Source: Patulibacter sp. (GTDB taxonomy: Bacteria > Actinomycetota > Thermoleophilia > Solirubrobacterales > Solirubrobacteraceae). Taken from it: 8,723 nucleotides of DNA. The translations under genes and the position numbers were made by a program. The notes beneath the pieces are model-generated. The model did not search any database, was not told the origin of the DNA, and was given only the letters and a program-made list of their open reading frames with translations. Position 1 is the first letter of the stretch; every line of letters starts with the position of its first letter. Of this stretch, positions 1-6,731 are shown in pieces. The stretch is taken from the NCBI GenBank assembly GCA_023268575.1, contig JALRCL010000643.1, forward strand, positions 1 through 8,723, written 5' to 3'.

Positions 1-206
1 CGGTCGTCGACGCCGCGGGTCGGGTGCGCGCGCGGCGCACCGGCCCCGCGCCCGCGGTCCTCGTCGCGGACGTGCCGCTGCGCCCGGCCGACGCGCCCCG
101 CACCCTCCACGCGCGGCTCGGCGACGGACCGACCTGGATCCTGGCGCTCGTCGTCGTCCTCGTCACCGGACCGCTGCGGCGTCGCCGCGCTCACCAGCGC
201 ACGTAG
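1..206 (+). CDS. lnt: Apolipoprotein N-acyltransferase, C-terminal end (partial)
   Basis: Only the last 67 codons are in the window; the frame is open to the left edge and stops at TAG 204-206. The visible peptide starts VVDAAGRVRAR, continues with AVLVADVPLR and a LHARLGD segment, and ends with a hydrophobic helix (WILALVVVLVTGPL) and a basic tail. This order matches the end of Lnt: last strands of the nitrilase-like domain with the V-x-D-V-P-L-R segment, the 'YARxGD' turn, then the final membrane helix with a positive cytoplasmic tail. Lnt transfers an acyl chain to the N-terminal Cys of lipoproteins in the membrane. The catalytic Glu, Lys and Cys lie upstream and cannot be checked. The end overlaps the convergent cupin gene by 16 bp. 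The family call rests on this short tail only. Confidence 0.78.
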   Translation, partial: VVDAAGRVRARRTGPAPAVLVADVPLRPADAPRTLHARLGDGPTWILALVVVLVTGPLRRRRAHQRT

Positions 207-775
207 CGCTCCTGCAGCCGCCGCTCCTCGCCGCTGCGTCGCGCCTGCCACGCCAGCGCGCGCAGAAGGCGGTTCAGCGCCCACGCGCCGCGGCCGGCCG
301 CGCGCGTGCGGGTCCAGTGCAGGAGGAGCGCGCCGTGCCGGGGGTCGCGCGGGTCCGCGCCCGGGGCCGTCCGGCCGTCGGCCAGCAGCCCGTAGGTCAC
401 CTGCTTGGCGATCTCGAAGCCGCGGCTCGCCGGGACCATCTCGACGCGGAAGCACGCCCGAGTCGCACCCTCGTTGACGAAGCGGTGGGCGGTGCCGAGC
501 TCGACGGAGCGGACCTCGCCGGCCCCGAGGAGGTGGCGGACGCCGGCCTGCTCGACGACGAGCGTGCCGTCGAGGACCTCGAAGGTCTCGCGGAACGCGT
601 CGTGGACGTGCAGCGGGGTCCCGGCACCGGGCTCCAGCTCGACCTCCAGCAGCGTGCGAGCGCCCCCACTGTCGTCGGCGGTCACGAGGAAGGTCACGGC
701 GAGCCCGTGGCCCGGGTGGGCGAGCCGGCGCGGGTCGGTCACCGCGCCGGGCGCCGCGGTGGCGGTCGTCGTCAT
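191..775 (-). CDS. Single-domain cupin protein with C-terminal helical extension
   Basis: This is a 194-aa soluble protein with an almost perfect cupin signature. Motif 1 G(x)5HxH(x)4E(x)6G spans residues 50-70 with putative metal ligands H56, H58 and E63. Motif 2 spans residues 86-101 with H97 and N101, and has Glu92 in place of the usual Pro. One beta-barrel would cover roughly residues 25-115. Residues about 145-194 form an Arg/Ala/Trp-rich, probably helical tail (HWTRTRAAGRGAWALNRL) that is not part of the cupin fold. The substrate is unknown; such proteins may be small-molecule dioxygenases, isomerases or sensors. The ATG at 773-775 follows CACCCT by 6 nt and has no Shine-Dalgarno sequence, so a leaderless mRNA is likely. 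It is divergent from the LuxR-type regulator across 102 bp with a shared palindrome, so regulation by that protein is plausible. The 3' end overlaps lnt. Confidence 0.85.
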   Translation of the reverse strand: MTTTATAAPGAVTDPRRLAHPGHGLAVTFLVTADDSGGARTLLEVELEPGAGTPLHVHDAFRETFEVLDGTLVVEQAGVRHLLGAGEVRSVELGTAHRFVNEGATRACFRVEMVPASRGFEIAKQVTYGLLADGRTAPGADPRDPRHGALLLHWTRTRAAGRGAWALNRLLRALAWQARRSGEERRLQERYVRW

Positions 776-781
776 GACGAC

Positions 782-787
782 AGGGTG
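782..787 (-). promoter_or_regulatory. Candidate -10 element of the cupin gene
   Basis: Read on the minus strand the hexamer is CACCCT, followed by 6 nt (gtcgtc) and the ATG. It resembles TACCCT in front of the CbiX-CbiO gene at the same spacing. No -35 element is obvious. The call depends mainly on repetition of the arrangement at other starts in the window. Confidence 0.4.
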
Positions 788-810
788 CGGTCGCGCGGCG
801 CGCGCTCCCA

Positions 811-824
811 GGGGGGATTCCCCC
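811..824. promoter_or_regulatory. G5-ATT-C5 inverted repeat, candidate operator between cupin and LuxR genes
   Basis: A run of six G (811-816) is followed by ATT and five C (820-824), giving a perfect 5-bp inverted repeat around a 3-bp centre. A further CCCCC follows at 830-834. It lies about mid-way in the divergent intergenic region, 43 nt from the centre to the cupin ATG and 60 nt to the LuxR ATG. That placement suits a site for an activator serving either promoter. LuxR/NarL-type HTH proteins bind short inverted repeats, and the half-site resembles the G-rich MalT box, so the adjacent regulator is the natural candidate ligand. Binding is inferred, not shown. Confidence 0.35.
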
Positions 825-863
825 GTCGTCCCCCACCCGCCCGGAACGGCGTCGCGGCGGCTC

Positions 864-869
864 TAGGAT
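864..869 (+). promoter_or_regulatory. Candidate -10 element of the LuxR-type gene
   Basis: TAGGAT lies 8 nt upstream of the ATG at 878, which would place transcription initiation at or next to the start codon. GGAAC at 843-847 is 16 nt upstream of it and resembles the -35 of ECF sigma factors, although the -10 looks housekeeping-like. The AGGA inside this hexamer (865-868) could instead act as a Shine-Dalgarno sequence 9 nt before the ATG, so the two readings compete. Confidence 0.4.
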
Positions 870-877
870 CGGCCCGG

Positions 878-3760
878 ATGGAGGACCGGAGCACCCGCGC
901 GCCGCTCGTCGGCCGCGCCGCCGAGCTCGACCAGGCCGCCGCCGCGATCGCCGCCGTGCGCGACGGCGCCGGGCGCGTCCTCGTCGTCTCGGGCGACCCC
1001 GGCATCGGGAAGACCGCGCTGCTGGACGCGATCGCCGAGCAGGCGGGCGCCGCCGGCCTCGCGGTGCTCGCCGGCCGGGCGACCGAGCACGAGACCGACC
1101 TGCCGCTGGGGCTCGCGATCGACGCGCTCGACGGCGAGCTCGCCCGGCTCGACGACGCGGCGCGCGCGACGCTCGCCGGGGACCTCGGCGACGTCCTGCC
1201 GAGCCTCGCGCCCTCGGGGGCGCGCCCCGGCATCGGGCGCCCCGGACCCACGCCGGCCGCCGCGCGGCGCTTCCACGTCCACCGCGCGCTCCGCGACCTC
1301 CTCGAGCGGCTCGCGGGCCGCCGCGGCACCGTCGTCGTGCTCGACGACCTGCACTGGGCCGACGAGGGCTCGCTGCAGTGGGTCACCCACCTGCTGCGCC
1401 GGCCGCCCCGCACGCCGGTCCTGCTCGTGCTCGCCCTGCGGCCCGCGCCCCGGCCGCTGGCGCTGCTGCTCGACGCGCTGCGCAACGGCGTCCCCGGTGC
1501 GCACCTCGAGCTCGGCCCGCTGCCCGACGGCGACGCCGCGACGCTCCTGCGGGACGTCGAGGCGGACGATCGCCCGGCGCTCGTGCGCGAGGCCGGGGGC
1601 AACCCGCTCTTCCTCCAGGAGCTCGCGCGCGTCGGCGCCGCCGACGACCGCCTGCCCCCGACGATCCTCGCCGCCGTCGAGCTGGAGGTCGCGGCGCTCG
1701 CGCCGGCCGCCCGCGCCCTGCTGGAGGGCGCCGCGGTCGCGGGCGACCCGTTCGACGTCGAGCTCGCCGCCGCGACCGCCGGGCTCGGCGTCGGCGCGGC
1801 GGACGACGCGCTCGACGCGATCGCCGCCGCGGACCTCGTCCGCCCCGAGCCGCAGCGGCCGACGCTCCTGCGCTTCCGGCATCCGCTCGTGCGCCGCGCG
1901 GTCTACGACGCGATGGCGCCCGGTGCCCGCCGCGCCGCGCACGATCGCGCGGTCACGGCGCTGACCGCCCGCGGCGTCGGCGCGACCGGCCTCGCCCACC
2001 ACGTCGAGCGCGTCGCGCGGGTCGGGGACGCCGACGCGGCCGCGACGCTCGTCGCCGCGGCCCGCGCATCGGTCGGCCGCGCGCCCGCCACGAGCGCCCG
2101 CCACCTCGGCTCCGCGCTGGCGCTGCTGCCCGGAGCGCCACCCCAGGAGCGGGCGGACCTGCTCGCCGAGCAGGCCTCGGCGCTCAGCGCGACGGGCCGG
2201 CACGGCGAGGCCCGCGCCGCGCTGCTGGACGCGCTCGAGCTGCTGCCGCGCGAGCTCGCCGAGCGGCGCCTGCGGATCACCGCGGCGCTCTGCTCGGTCG
2301 ACCACGTCCGCGCGCGCCACGAGGACGCGCTGACGCGCCTGCGCTCCGAGCTCGCCGCCCTGCCCGACGACGTCCCGGAGGAGCTGCGCGCCCTCGGCCG
2401 CTTCGCGCTGGCGACGAGCTGCGTGTACCTGCCCGACGAGGAGGGCCTCGAGGCCTGGGCGGGCCGGGCGGCGCCGGCGCTGCGCGAGAGCGACCCGGCG
2501 ACGGCCCTCTGCGACGACGCGCTCGTGCTCATCGCGCGACGCTGGCGGGGGCGGACCGACGGGCTCGAGGCGCTGCGCGGGACGGTCCTCGAGCGGCTCG
2601 CCGCGCTCGATCCGGCGATCCGGCGCAGCCGCAGCGACGTGCTCGTCTACCTCGGCCAGGCCGAGGCGCTGGCCGAGCGCAACGCCGAGGCGCTGCGCCT
2701 CGTCGACGAGGGCCTGGCGACGCTCGCCGCCGGCGGGGACGACGCGGCGCTCGTCCCGCTCACGCAGCTGCGGGTCCAGGTCCTGCTCGCGCTCGGCGAC
2801 GCCCGCCGCGGCCGCGAGGCCGTCGCGCTGGCCGAGGACGCGGCGCGACTCCAGGAGGCCGACTACGGGATCGCCTACGCCCTCGCCGCCCGCGCCGAGC
2901 TCTGCCGGCTCGACGGCGACCGCGAGGACGTCGAGCGGGCCGCCGCCGAGTGGCCGGCCCTCGCCGAGCGGATCGGCGACATCGGGCTGGCCCGCACGGC
3001 CCAGGTGACGTTCGCGCTCGTCCAGACCGTCGACGACCCCGCGCGGCGCGCGGAGCGGCTCGTGGCGATCGCCGGCGAGCGGTTCGAGCGCCTCGAGCCG
3101 GAGTTCGCCACGACGCGCGTGCTGCCGTTCCACGTCCGCGCGCTGCTGGCGAGCGGTCGACGGCCGGCGGCCGAGGCGGCCGCCGCGTTGCTCGCCGAGC
3201 GCGCGGCGGCGCTCGCGCTTCCCGGTGGGCGGGCGGCGGCCGCCCTCGCCCGCGCGGAGCTCGCGCTCGACGGCACCGCGCCCGACGCCCCGGCCGCGCT
3301 GCGCCTCGCCGAGGAGGCCGCGGCGGGCGCCGCCGAGCGCGGCCACGCCGAGCTGCGCTTCCACGCCGACCTCGCCGCCGCCCGCGCGCTCGGGCTCGCC
3401 GGTGAGCGCGACGCCGCGGTCGGCCGGCTGCGCGCGGCCGCGGACCGGGCGACGGCCGTGGCGGCGTGGGCCCTGCGCGACGCGGCGGCCAGCGAGCTGC
3501 GGCGGCTCGGTGCCCGGCTCCCGGCGGCGCTGCGCGTCGCGGGCGAGCGCGGCGAGCTCACCGAGCGCGAGGAGCAGGTCGCCGAGCTCGTCGCGGCGGG
3601 CCGGTCGAACAAGGAGGTCGCGAAGCTCCTCTTCCTCAGCCCGAAGACCGTCGAGCACACGCTCTCGCGGGTCTACGCGAAGCTCGGCGTCCGCTCGCGG
3701 ACGGAGCTCGCGGCGACCCGCCCGGCGCTCGCCCGGTCGGCCGCCGGAGTGCGAGGCTGA
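878..3760 (+). CDS. LAL-type (large ATP-binding) LuxR family transcriptional regulator
   Basis: This 960-aa protein has the full LAL layout. An N-terminal AAA/STAND ATPase begins LVGRAAEL (residues 10-17), with Walker A GDPGIGKT at 39-46 and Walker B VVVLDDLHWAD at 152-162. The GGNPLFL box follows at 240-246 and the RFRHPLVRRAVYDAM segment near 332-346. A long Ala/Leu/Arg-rich helical region (about 350-880) looks like degenerate TPR repeats. The LuxR-type HTH occupies about 894-945 (LTEREEQVAELVAAGRS, then the SPKTVEHTLSRVYAKLG recognition helix). The family uses ATP-dependent, ligand-responsive oligomerisation to activate transcription (MalT is the model); the ligand here is unknown. The frame stays open upstream of 878, but that stretch is antisense to the cupin gene. 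Homology begins at MEDRSTRAPLVGR, so the ATG at 878 is chosen. The VOC gene follows after 4 nt. Confidence 0.93.
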   Translation: MEDRSTRAPLVGRAAELDQAAAAIAAVRDGAGRVLVVSGDPGIGKTALLDAIAEQAGAAGLAVLAGRATEHETDLPLGLAIDALDGELARLDDAARATLAGDLGDVLPSLAPSGARPGIGRPGPTPAAARRFHVHRALRDLLERLAGRRGTVVVLDDLHWADEGSLQWVTHLLRRPPRTPVLLVLALRPAPRPLALLLDALRNGVPGAHLELGPLPDGDAATLLRDVEADDRPALVREAGGNPLFLQELARVGAADDRLPPTILAAVELEVAALAPAARALLEGAAVAGDPFDVELAAATAGLGVGAADDALDAIAAADLVRPEPQRPTLLRFRHPLVRRAVYDAMAPGARRAAHDRAVTALTARGVGATGLAHHVERVARVGDADAAATLVAAARASVGRAPATSARHLGSALALLPGAPPQERADLLAEQASALSATGRHGEARAALLDALELLPRELAERRLRITAALCSVDHVRARHEDALTRLRSELAALPDDVPEELRALGRFALATSCVYLPDEEGLEAWAGRAAPALRESDPATALCDDALVLIARRWRGRTDGLEALRGTVLERLAALDPAIRRSRSDVLVYLGQAEALAERNAEALRLVDEGLATLAAGGDDAALVPLTQLRVQVLLALGDARRGREAVALAEDAARLQEADYGIAYALAARAELCRLDGDREDVERAAAEWPALAERIGDIGLARTAQVTFALVQTVDDPARRAERLVAIAGERFERLEPEFATTRVLPFHVRALLASGRRPAAEAAAALLAERAAALALPGGRAAAALARAELALDGTAPDAPAALRLAEEAAAGAAERGHAELRFHADLAAARALGLAGERDAAVGRLRAAADRATAVAAWALRDAAASELRRLGARLPAALRVAGERGELTEREEQVAELVAAGRSNKEVAKLLFLSPKTVEHTLSRVYAKLGVRSRTELAATRPALARSAAGVRG

Positions 3761-3764
3761 GGGC

Positions 3765-4118
3765 ATGGCCCTGTCGCGCGTCGTCCCGAACCTCCACGCC
3801 GCCACCCCGATCGAGGCGGCGGCCTTCTACCGCGACGTCCTCGGGATGGAGGTCGTCATGGACCAGGGATGGATCGTGACCGTCGCGGACCCCGCGCGGC
3901 CCGGCCTGCAGCTGAGCTTCATCAGCGAGGACGCGTCGGGCCCCGTCGTGCCGGTCGCCTCGCTCGAGGTCGACGACGTCGACGCGGCGCACGCCGCCGC
4001 GGTGGCGTCCGGCGCCGAGATCGTCCACCCGCTGACCGACGAGCCGTGGGGCGTGCGCCGGTTCTTCGTCCGGGATCCCGCCGGGCACGTCGTGAACGTC
4101 CTGGGCCACCGGACCTGA
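3765..4118 (+). CDS. VOC superfamily (glyoxalase/bleomycin-resistance fold) protein
   Basis: This 117-aa single-module protein has two beta-alpha-beta-beta-beta halves. Half one runs from VVPNLHA through AAAFYRDVLGMEV (residues 18-30) to LQLSFISED. Half two runs from VASLEVDDVDAAHAAAVASGAEIVHP (64-89, quoted in part) to RRFFVRDPAGHVVNVLGH. The ending 'F-x-x-DPxGHxxN' is a VOC hallmark. Members may be metal-dependent lyases, dioxygenases or antibiotic-binding proteins, and nothing here fixes the substrate. H11 and the usual second-half positions could be metal ligands, but this is uncertain. The ATG is 4 nt after the stop of the LuxR-type gene, with GAGG at 3753-3756 inside that gene's last codons as a plausible ribosome site. 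Co-transcription and coupled translation are therefore likely. It may be a target or sensor partner of the regulator (inference). Confidence 0.88.
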   Translation: MALSRVVPNLHAATPIEAAAFYRDVLGMEVVMDQGWIVTVADPARPGLQLSFISEDASGPVVPVASLEVDDVDAAHAAAVASGAEIVHPLTDEPWGVRRFFVRDPAGHVVNVLGHRT

Positions 4119-4175
4119 GACGCGGCGTCCGGCACGCGCGACGGCGACGACCCCCGCGCCGCCCGCCGCGCGGGA

Positions 4176-4202
4176 CGCGGTGCGGCACGCGAGCGCACCG
4201 CG
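4176..4202. repeat. 9-bp inverted repeat upstream of the CbiX-CbiO gene
   Basis: Arms CGCGGTGCG (4176-4184) and CGCACCGCG (4194-4202) are perfectly complementary around a 9-nt spacer. The element ends 8 bp before the TACCCT hexamer, where a -35 region or operator would sit. It could be an operator, or a hairpin ending the LuxR-VOC transcript. There is no T-tract. The 104-bp gap after the VOC gene shows no recognisable B12 box or cobalamin riboswitch. Confidence 0.35.
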
Positions 4203-4210
4203 CGCGGGTC

Positions 4211-4216
4211 TACCCT
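4211..4216 (+). promoter_or_regulatory. Candidate -10 element of the CbiX-CbiO gene
   Basis: TACCCT fits TANNNT and stands 6 nt before the GTG at 4223, with no Shine-Dalgarno sequence between. It supports 4223 as a leaderless start, even though the frame is open further upstream through the VOC gene. Confidence 0.5.
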
Positions 4217-4222
4217 GACCGG

Positions 4223-6010
4223 GTGGACCTCCGCCGATCCGACGCCCGCGGCGGCACGCACGGGCGACCCGCGCCGGACCGGCCGTCGCTCCTGCTCGTC
4301 GGGCACGGGTCGCGCGACGCCGACCACGTCGACGAGTTCTGGGACCTCGTGCGCCACGTCGGCGAGATCGGACGGGTGGGCGACGAGGTCATCCACCACG
4401 CCGGAGGGTTCATCGAGCTCGCCGAGCCGTCGGCGGACGCCGCGATCGACGCGCTCGTGGCCGACGGCGCGACGGAGATCGTCTCCGTCCCGATCGTCCT
4501 GCTCGCGGCGGGGCACCTGAAGAACGACGGCCCGGCGACGCTCGCGCGCGCCCGGATCCGGCACCCGAACGTGACGTTCCACATGGCGCGGGACCTCGGG
4601 ATCCATCCCGACGTCCTCTCGGTCGCCGAGGACCGGATCGCCGCGACGCTCGGCGACGCCGACCCGGCGGCCTCGGGCGTCGTGCTCGTCGGCCGCGGCT
4701 CGAGCGACCCGGACGCCTCCGGCGACTTCGCGAAGCTCTGCCGCCTGCTGAGCGACCGCCGGGGCCTGCCGATCGTCGAGCCGGCGTGGATCTCCGTCGC
4801 CGAGCCGCGCGTCCCCGACGCGCTGGAGCGCTGCCGCCGGCTCGGGGCCACGACGATCGCCGTCGTCCCGTTCTTCCTCTTCACCGGCGTCCTGCTCGGC
4901 CGGATCCTCGACCAGGCCGCCGCCTGGGCGCAGCAGCACCCCGAGCTCACCGTCCGCGGCGGCCCGCACCTCGGGGCCGACCGCCGGCTCGCGCGCGTCG
5001 CACTGGAGCGCTACCGCGAGGGGTTCGGCGGCGACGTGCGGATGAACTGCGACCTCTGCGTCTACCGCGTCACGCTGCCGGGCTACGAGGAGAAGGTCGG
5101 CCTGCCGATCAGCCTCACCCCGCACGGCGACGGGCCCGCGCGGGGGCGACGGCGCAACCGCCGCGCGACCCGCGCACCGCGGCCCGGCTGGGACGGGACC
5201 GCGCTCGAGCTCGCCGACGAGGGCCGCCAGGGCGACCGCGGACGGGTGAAGCCCGGGGAGGCCGATCCCGCGGCCCCGGTCGCGGTGAAGGTCCGCGACC
5301 TGCACTTCGCCTACCCCGACGGGTCCGAGGCGCTGACCGGCGTCGACCTGACGATCCGCGCCGGCGAGCGCGTCGCCCTGCTCGGCCCCAACGGCGCGGG
5401 CAAGACGACGCTGCTCCTGCACCTCAACGGCGTGCTCCAGCCCCAGCAGGGCACGGTCGAGATCGCCGGCACCGGCCTGACGAAGCGCACTGCGCGCGAG
5501 CTACGGCGCAAGGTCGGGATCGTCTTCCAGGACCCCGACGACCAGCTCTTCATGCCGTCGATCGAGAGCGACGTCGCCTTCGGACCGGCGAACCTCGGCC
5601 TCTCCGGCGGGGCGCTGGAGGAGCGCGTCACCGAGGCGCTGCGGACGTTCGGCCTGGAGGAGCTGCGCGAGGTGGCGCCCCACCAGCTCTCGCTCGGCCA
5701 GCGGCGCCGGGCGGCGGTCGCCGGCGTGCTGGCGATGGAGCCCGAGCTCATGGTCCTCGACGAGCCCTCGTCGAACCTCGACCCGGCCGCGCGCCGCGAG
5801 CTCGCCGACGTCATCCGCCGGCTGCCGACGACGACGCTGCTCGTCACCCACGACCTGCCCTACGCGCTGGAGCTCTGCCCGCGCGCGATCGTCATGGACG
5901 CCGGCCAGGTGATCGCCGACGGCCCGACTCGGCAGATCCTCGCCGACGAGGGCTTCATGCGCGCCCACCGGCTCGAGCTGCCCGCGGGCTTCAACCCGCT
6001 CGCCGCCTGA
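4223..6010 (+). CDS. cbiX-cbiO: Fused sirohydrochlorin cobaltochelatase (CbiX) and cobalt ECF transporter ATPase (CbiO)
   Basis: One 595-aa frame holds two complete enzymes. Residues about 21-300 are long-form CbiX, which inserts Co2+ into sirohydrochlorin in anaerobic-type B12 synthesis. VGHGSRD carries H28 and LLAAGHLKND carries H98, the two expected metal-handling histidines. The second half has the usual degenerate VGRGSSDPD and FFLFTGVLLGRI. MNCDLC (274-279) matches the MxCxxC that binds a 4Fe-4S cluster in Bacillus megaterium CbiX. An Arg/Pro-rich linker covers about 300-350. Residues about 354-595 are CbiO: Walker A GPNGAGKTT 388-396, Q-loop Q436, signature LSLGQ 489-493, Walker B ending D513-E514, H-loop H543, and the CbiO-type end MRAHRLELPAGF. 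No stop separates the halves; a GTG at 5246 is a possible internal start for CbiO alone. The membrane partners CbiM, CbiN and CbiQ are not in the window. Start GTG 4223 is supported by TACCCT and by antisense-free homology. Confidence 0.92.
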   Translation: MDLRRSDARGGTHGRPAPDRPSLLLVGHGSRDADHVDEFWDLVRHVGEIGRVGDEVIHHAGGFIELAEPSADAAIDALVADGATEIVSVPIVLLAAGHLKNDGPATLARARIRHPNVTFHMARDLGIHPDVLSVAEDRIAATLGDADPAASGVVLVGRGSSDPDASGDFAKLCRLLSDRRGLPIVEPAWISVAEPRVPDALERCRRLGATTIAVVPFFLFTGVLLGRILDQAAAWAQQHPELTVRGGPHLGADRRLARVALERYREGFGGDVRMNCDLCVYRVTLPGYEEKVGLPISLTPHGDGPARGRRRNRRATRAPRPGWDGTALELADEGRQGDRGRVKPGEADPAAPVAVKVRDLHFAYPDGSEALTGVDLTIRAGERVALLGPNGAGKTTLLLHLNGVLQPQQGTVEIAGTGLTKRTARELRRKVGIVFQDPDDQLFMPSIESDVAFGPANLGLSGGALEERVTEALRTFGLEELREVAPHQLSLGQRRRAAVAGVLAMEPELMVLDEPSSNLDPAARRELADVIRRLPTTTLLVTHDLPYALELCPRAIVMDAGQVIADGPTRQILADEGFMRAHRLELPAGFNPLAA

Positions 6011-6079
6011 CGCGGCGTCGGCGGACCATCGTCCGACGGCCTCCGCGCCACGTCCGGCCCGCCGGGCGGCGGCGGGCGC

Positions 6080-6085
6080 CACGAT
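6080..6085 (+). promoter_or_regulatory. Candidate -10 element of the 205-aa hypothetical gene
   Basis: CACGAT lies 6 nt before the ATG at 6092 within an 81-bp gap that is otherwise almost pure G/C. No Shine-Dalgarno sequence is visible. The spacing equals that seen at 4211-4216 and 782-787. Confidence 0.38.
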
Positions 6086-6091
6086 CCGCGC

Positions 6092-6709
6092 ATGAGCGAC
6101 CCGTTCTTCCCGCCCGTGCCCCCGCGGCCGGACGAGGACGACGGGCCGCCGACGCGCTTCCGGCGCCCGTCGTGGGCCCGGCCCGTCGGCACGATCCCGG
6201 GGGTCGTGCCGCTCGAGCTCGTCCTCGCCCACGCGGGCGGGACCACGCTCGCCATCCCGGCGCTGCACGTCTATCCCGCGGGGCTCGCCTTCGAGCTGTG
6301 GGCGTTGCGCGACGACGCCGTCGCCGGGCCGGCCGACCCGCGCGAGCCGTTCCCCGACGGCCGACCGGAGCTCGGCGTCGAGCTCCCCGACGGCCGGCGT
6401 CTCCGCGAGGCGGACGGTCTGGACGAGGAGCAGCCGCGAGCGCCGGACCGGGCGGTGCTGTTCTCCGGCGGCGGATCGTCGAGCGACGGGTCGATGCGGA
6501 TCTCCTACTGGCTCTGGCCGTTCCCGCGCGCCGGCCGCTGGTCGATCGTCGTCCGGTGGCCGCGCGTGGGGATCGGGGAGACCCGGACGACGCTCGACGC
6601 CGCGCCCCTCGTCGACGCCGCCGAACGGGCGCAGGTCCTCTTCACCGACGAGCACCTGCCGGAGCGCGGCGAGGACGCGGGATGGCTCGGCTACGAGCCG
6701 TTGGGCTGA
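6092..6709 (+). CDS. Conserved-looking soluble protein of unknown function (205 aa)
   Basis: I do not recognise a named family. The protein starts with a Pro/Asp-rich segment (MSDPFFPPVPPRPDEDD). It continues with beta-rich sequence: VPLELVLAHAGGTTLAI near residues 40-56, then FELWALRDDAV. A Gly/Ser loop follows (FSGGGSSSDGS), then aromatic-rich strands ISYWLWPFPRAGRWSIVVRW and VGIGETRTTLDA. A short helix (VDAAERAQVLF) and an acidic end close it. It has no Cys, signal peptide or membrane helix. Uncharacterised actinobacterial proteins with a similar YW-x-WP-x-P...W(P) core come to mind, but I cannot verify homology. A beta-sandwich or ligand-binding role is only a guess. Codon use is typical of the window. 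The ATG at 6092 is preceded by CACGAT at 6 nt. The gene ends 38 bp before the convergent secreted-protein gene. Confidence 0.8.
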   Translation: MSDPFFPPVPPRPDEDDGPPTRFRRPSWARPVGTIPGVVPLELVLAHAGGTTLAIPALHVYPAGLAFELWALRDDAVAGPADPREPFPDGRPELGVELPDGRRLREADGLDEEQPRAPDRAVLFSGGGSSSDGSMRISYWLWPFPRAGRWSIVVRWPRVGIGETRTTLDAAPLVDAAERAQVLFTDEHLPERGEDAGWLGYEPLG

Positions 6710-6731
6710 GCTGGGCAGGCGGACGACAGCG

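Noticed and set aside
317..877. N-terminal extension of the LAL regulator frame upstream of 878
   Set aside because: This stretch is antisense to the cupin gene and gives protein with no relation to LAL N-termini, which begin near the LVGR motif. The candidate promoter at 864-869 lies inside it.
863..3805. A 980-codon open frame on the minus strand opposite the LAL regulator
   Set aside because: Its product is Arg/Gly/Glu-rich low-complexity sequence with no motif, as expected opposite a GC-rich gene. The plus strand has complete ATPase and HTH motifs.
4119..4129. GACGCGGCGTC directly after the VOC stop, repeated at 6009-6019 across the CbiX-CbiO stop
   Set aside because: The 11-nt palindrome has only a 1-nt centre so cannot form a useful hairpin, and similar G/C strings abound here. 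Probably coincidence.
3869..4222. Upstream extension of the CbiX-CbiO frame through the VOC gene
   Set aside because: The extension is an out-of-frame reading of the VOC gene and is Arg/Ala/Gly-rich. CbiX homology starts near residue 21 after GTG 4223.
4119..4222. Possible cobalamin riboswitch before the cobalt fusion gene
   Set aside because: The region is only 104 bp, no B12-box-like sequence is visible, and the apparent start is leaderless.
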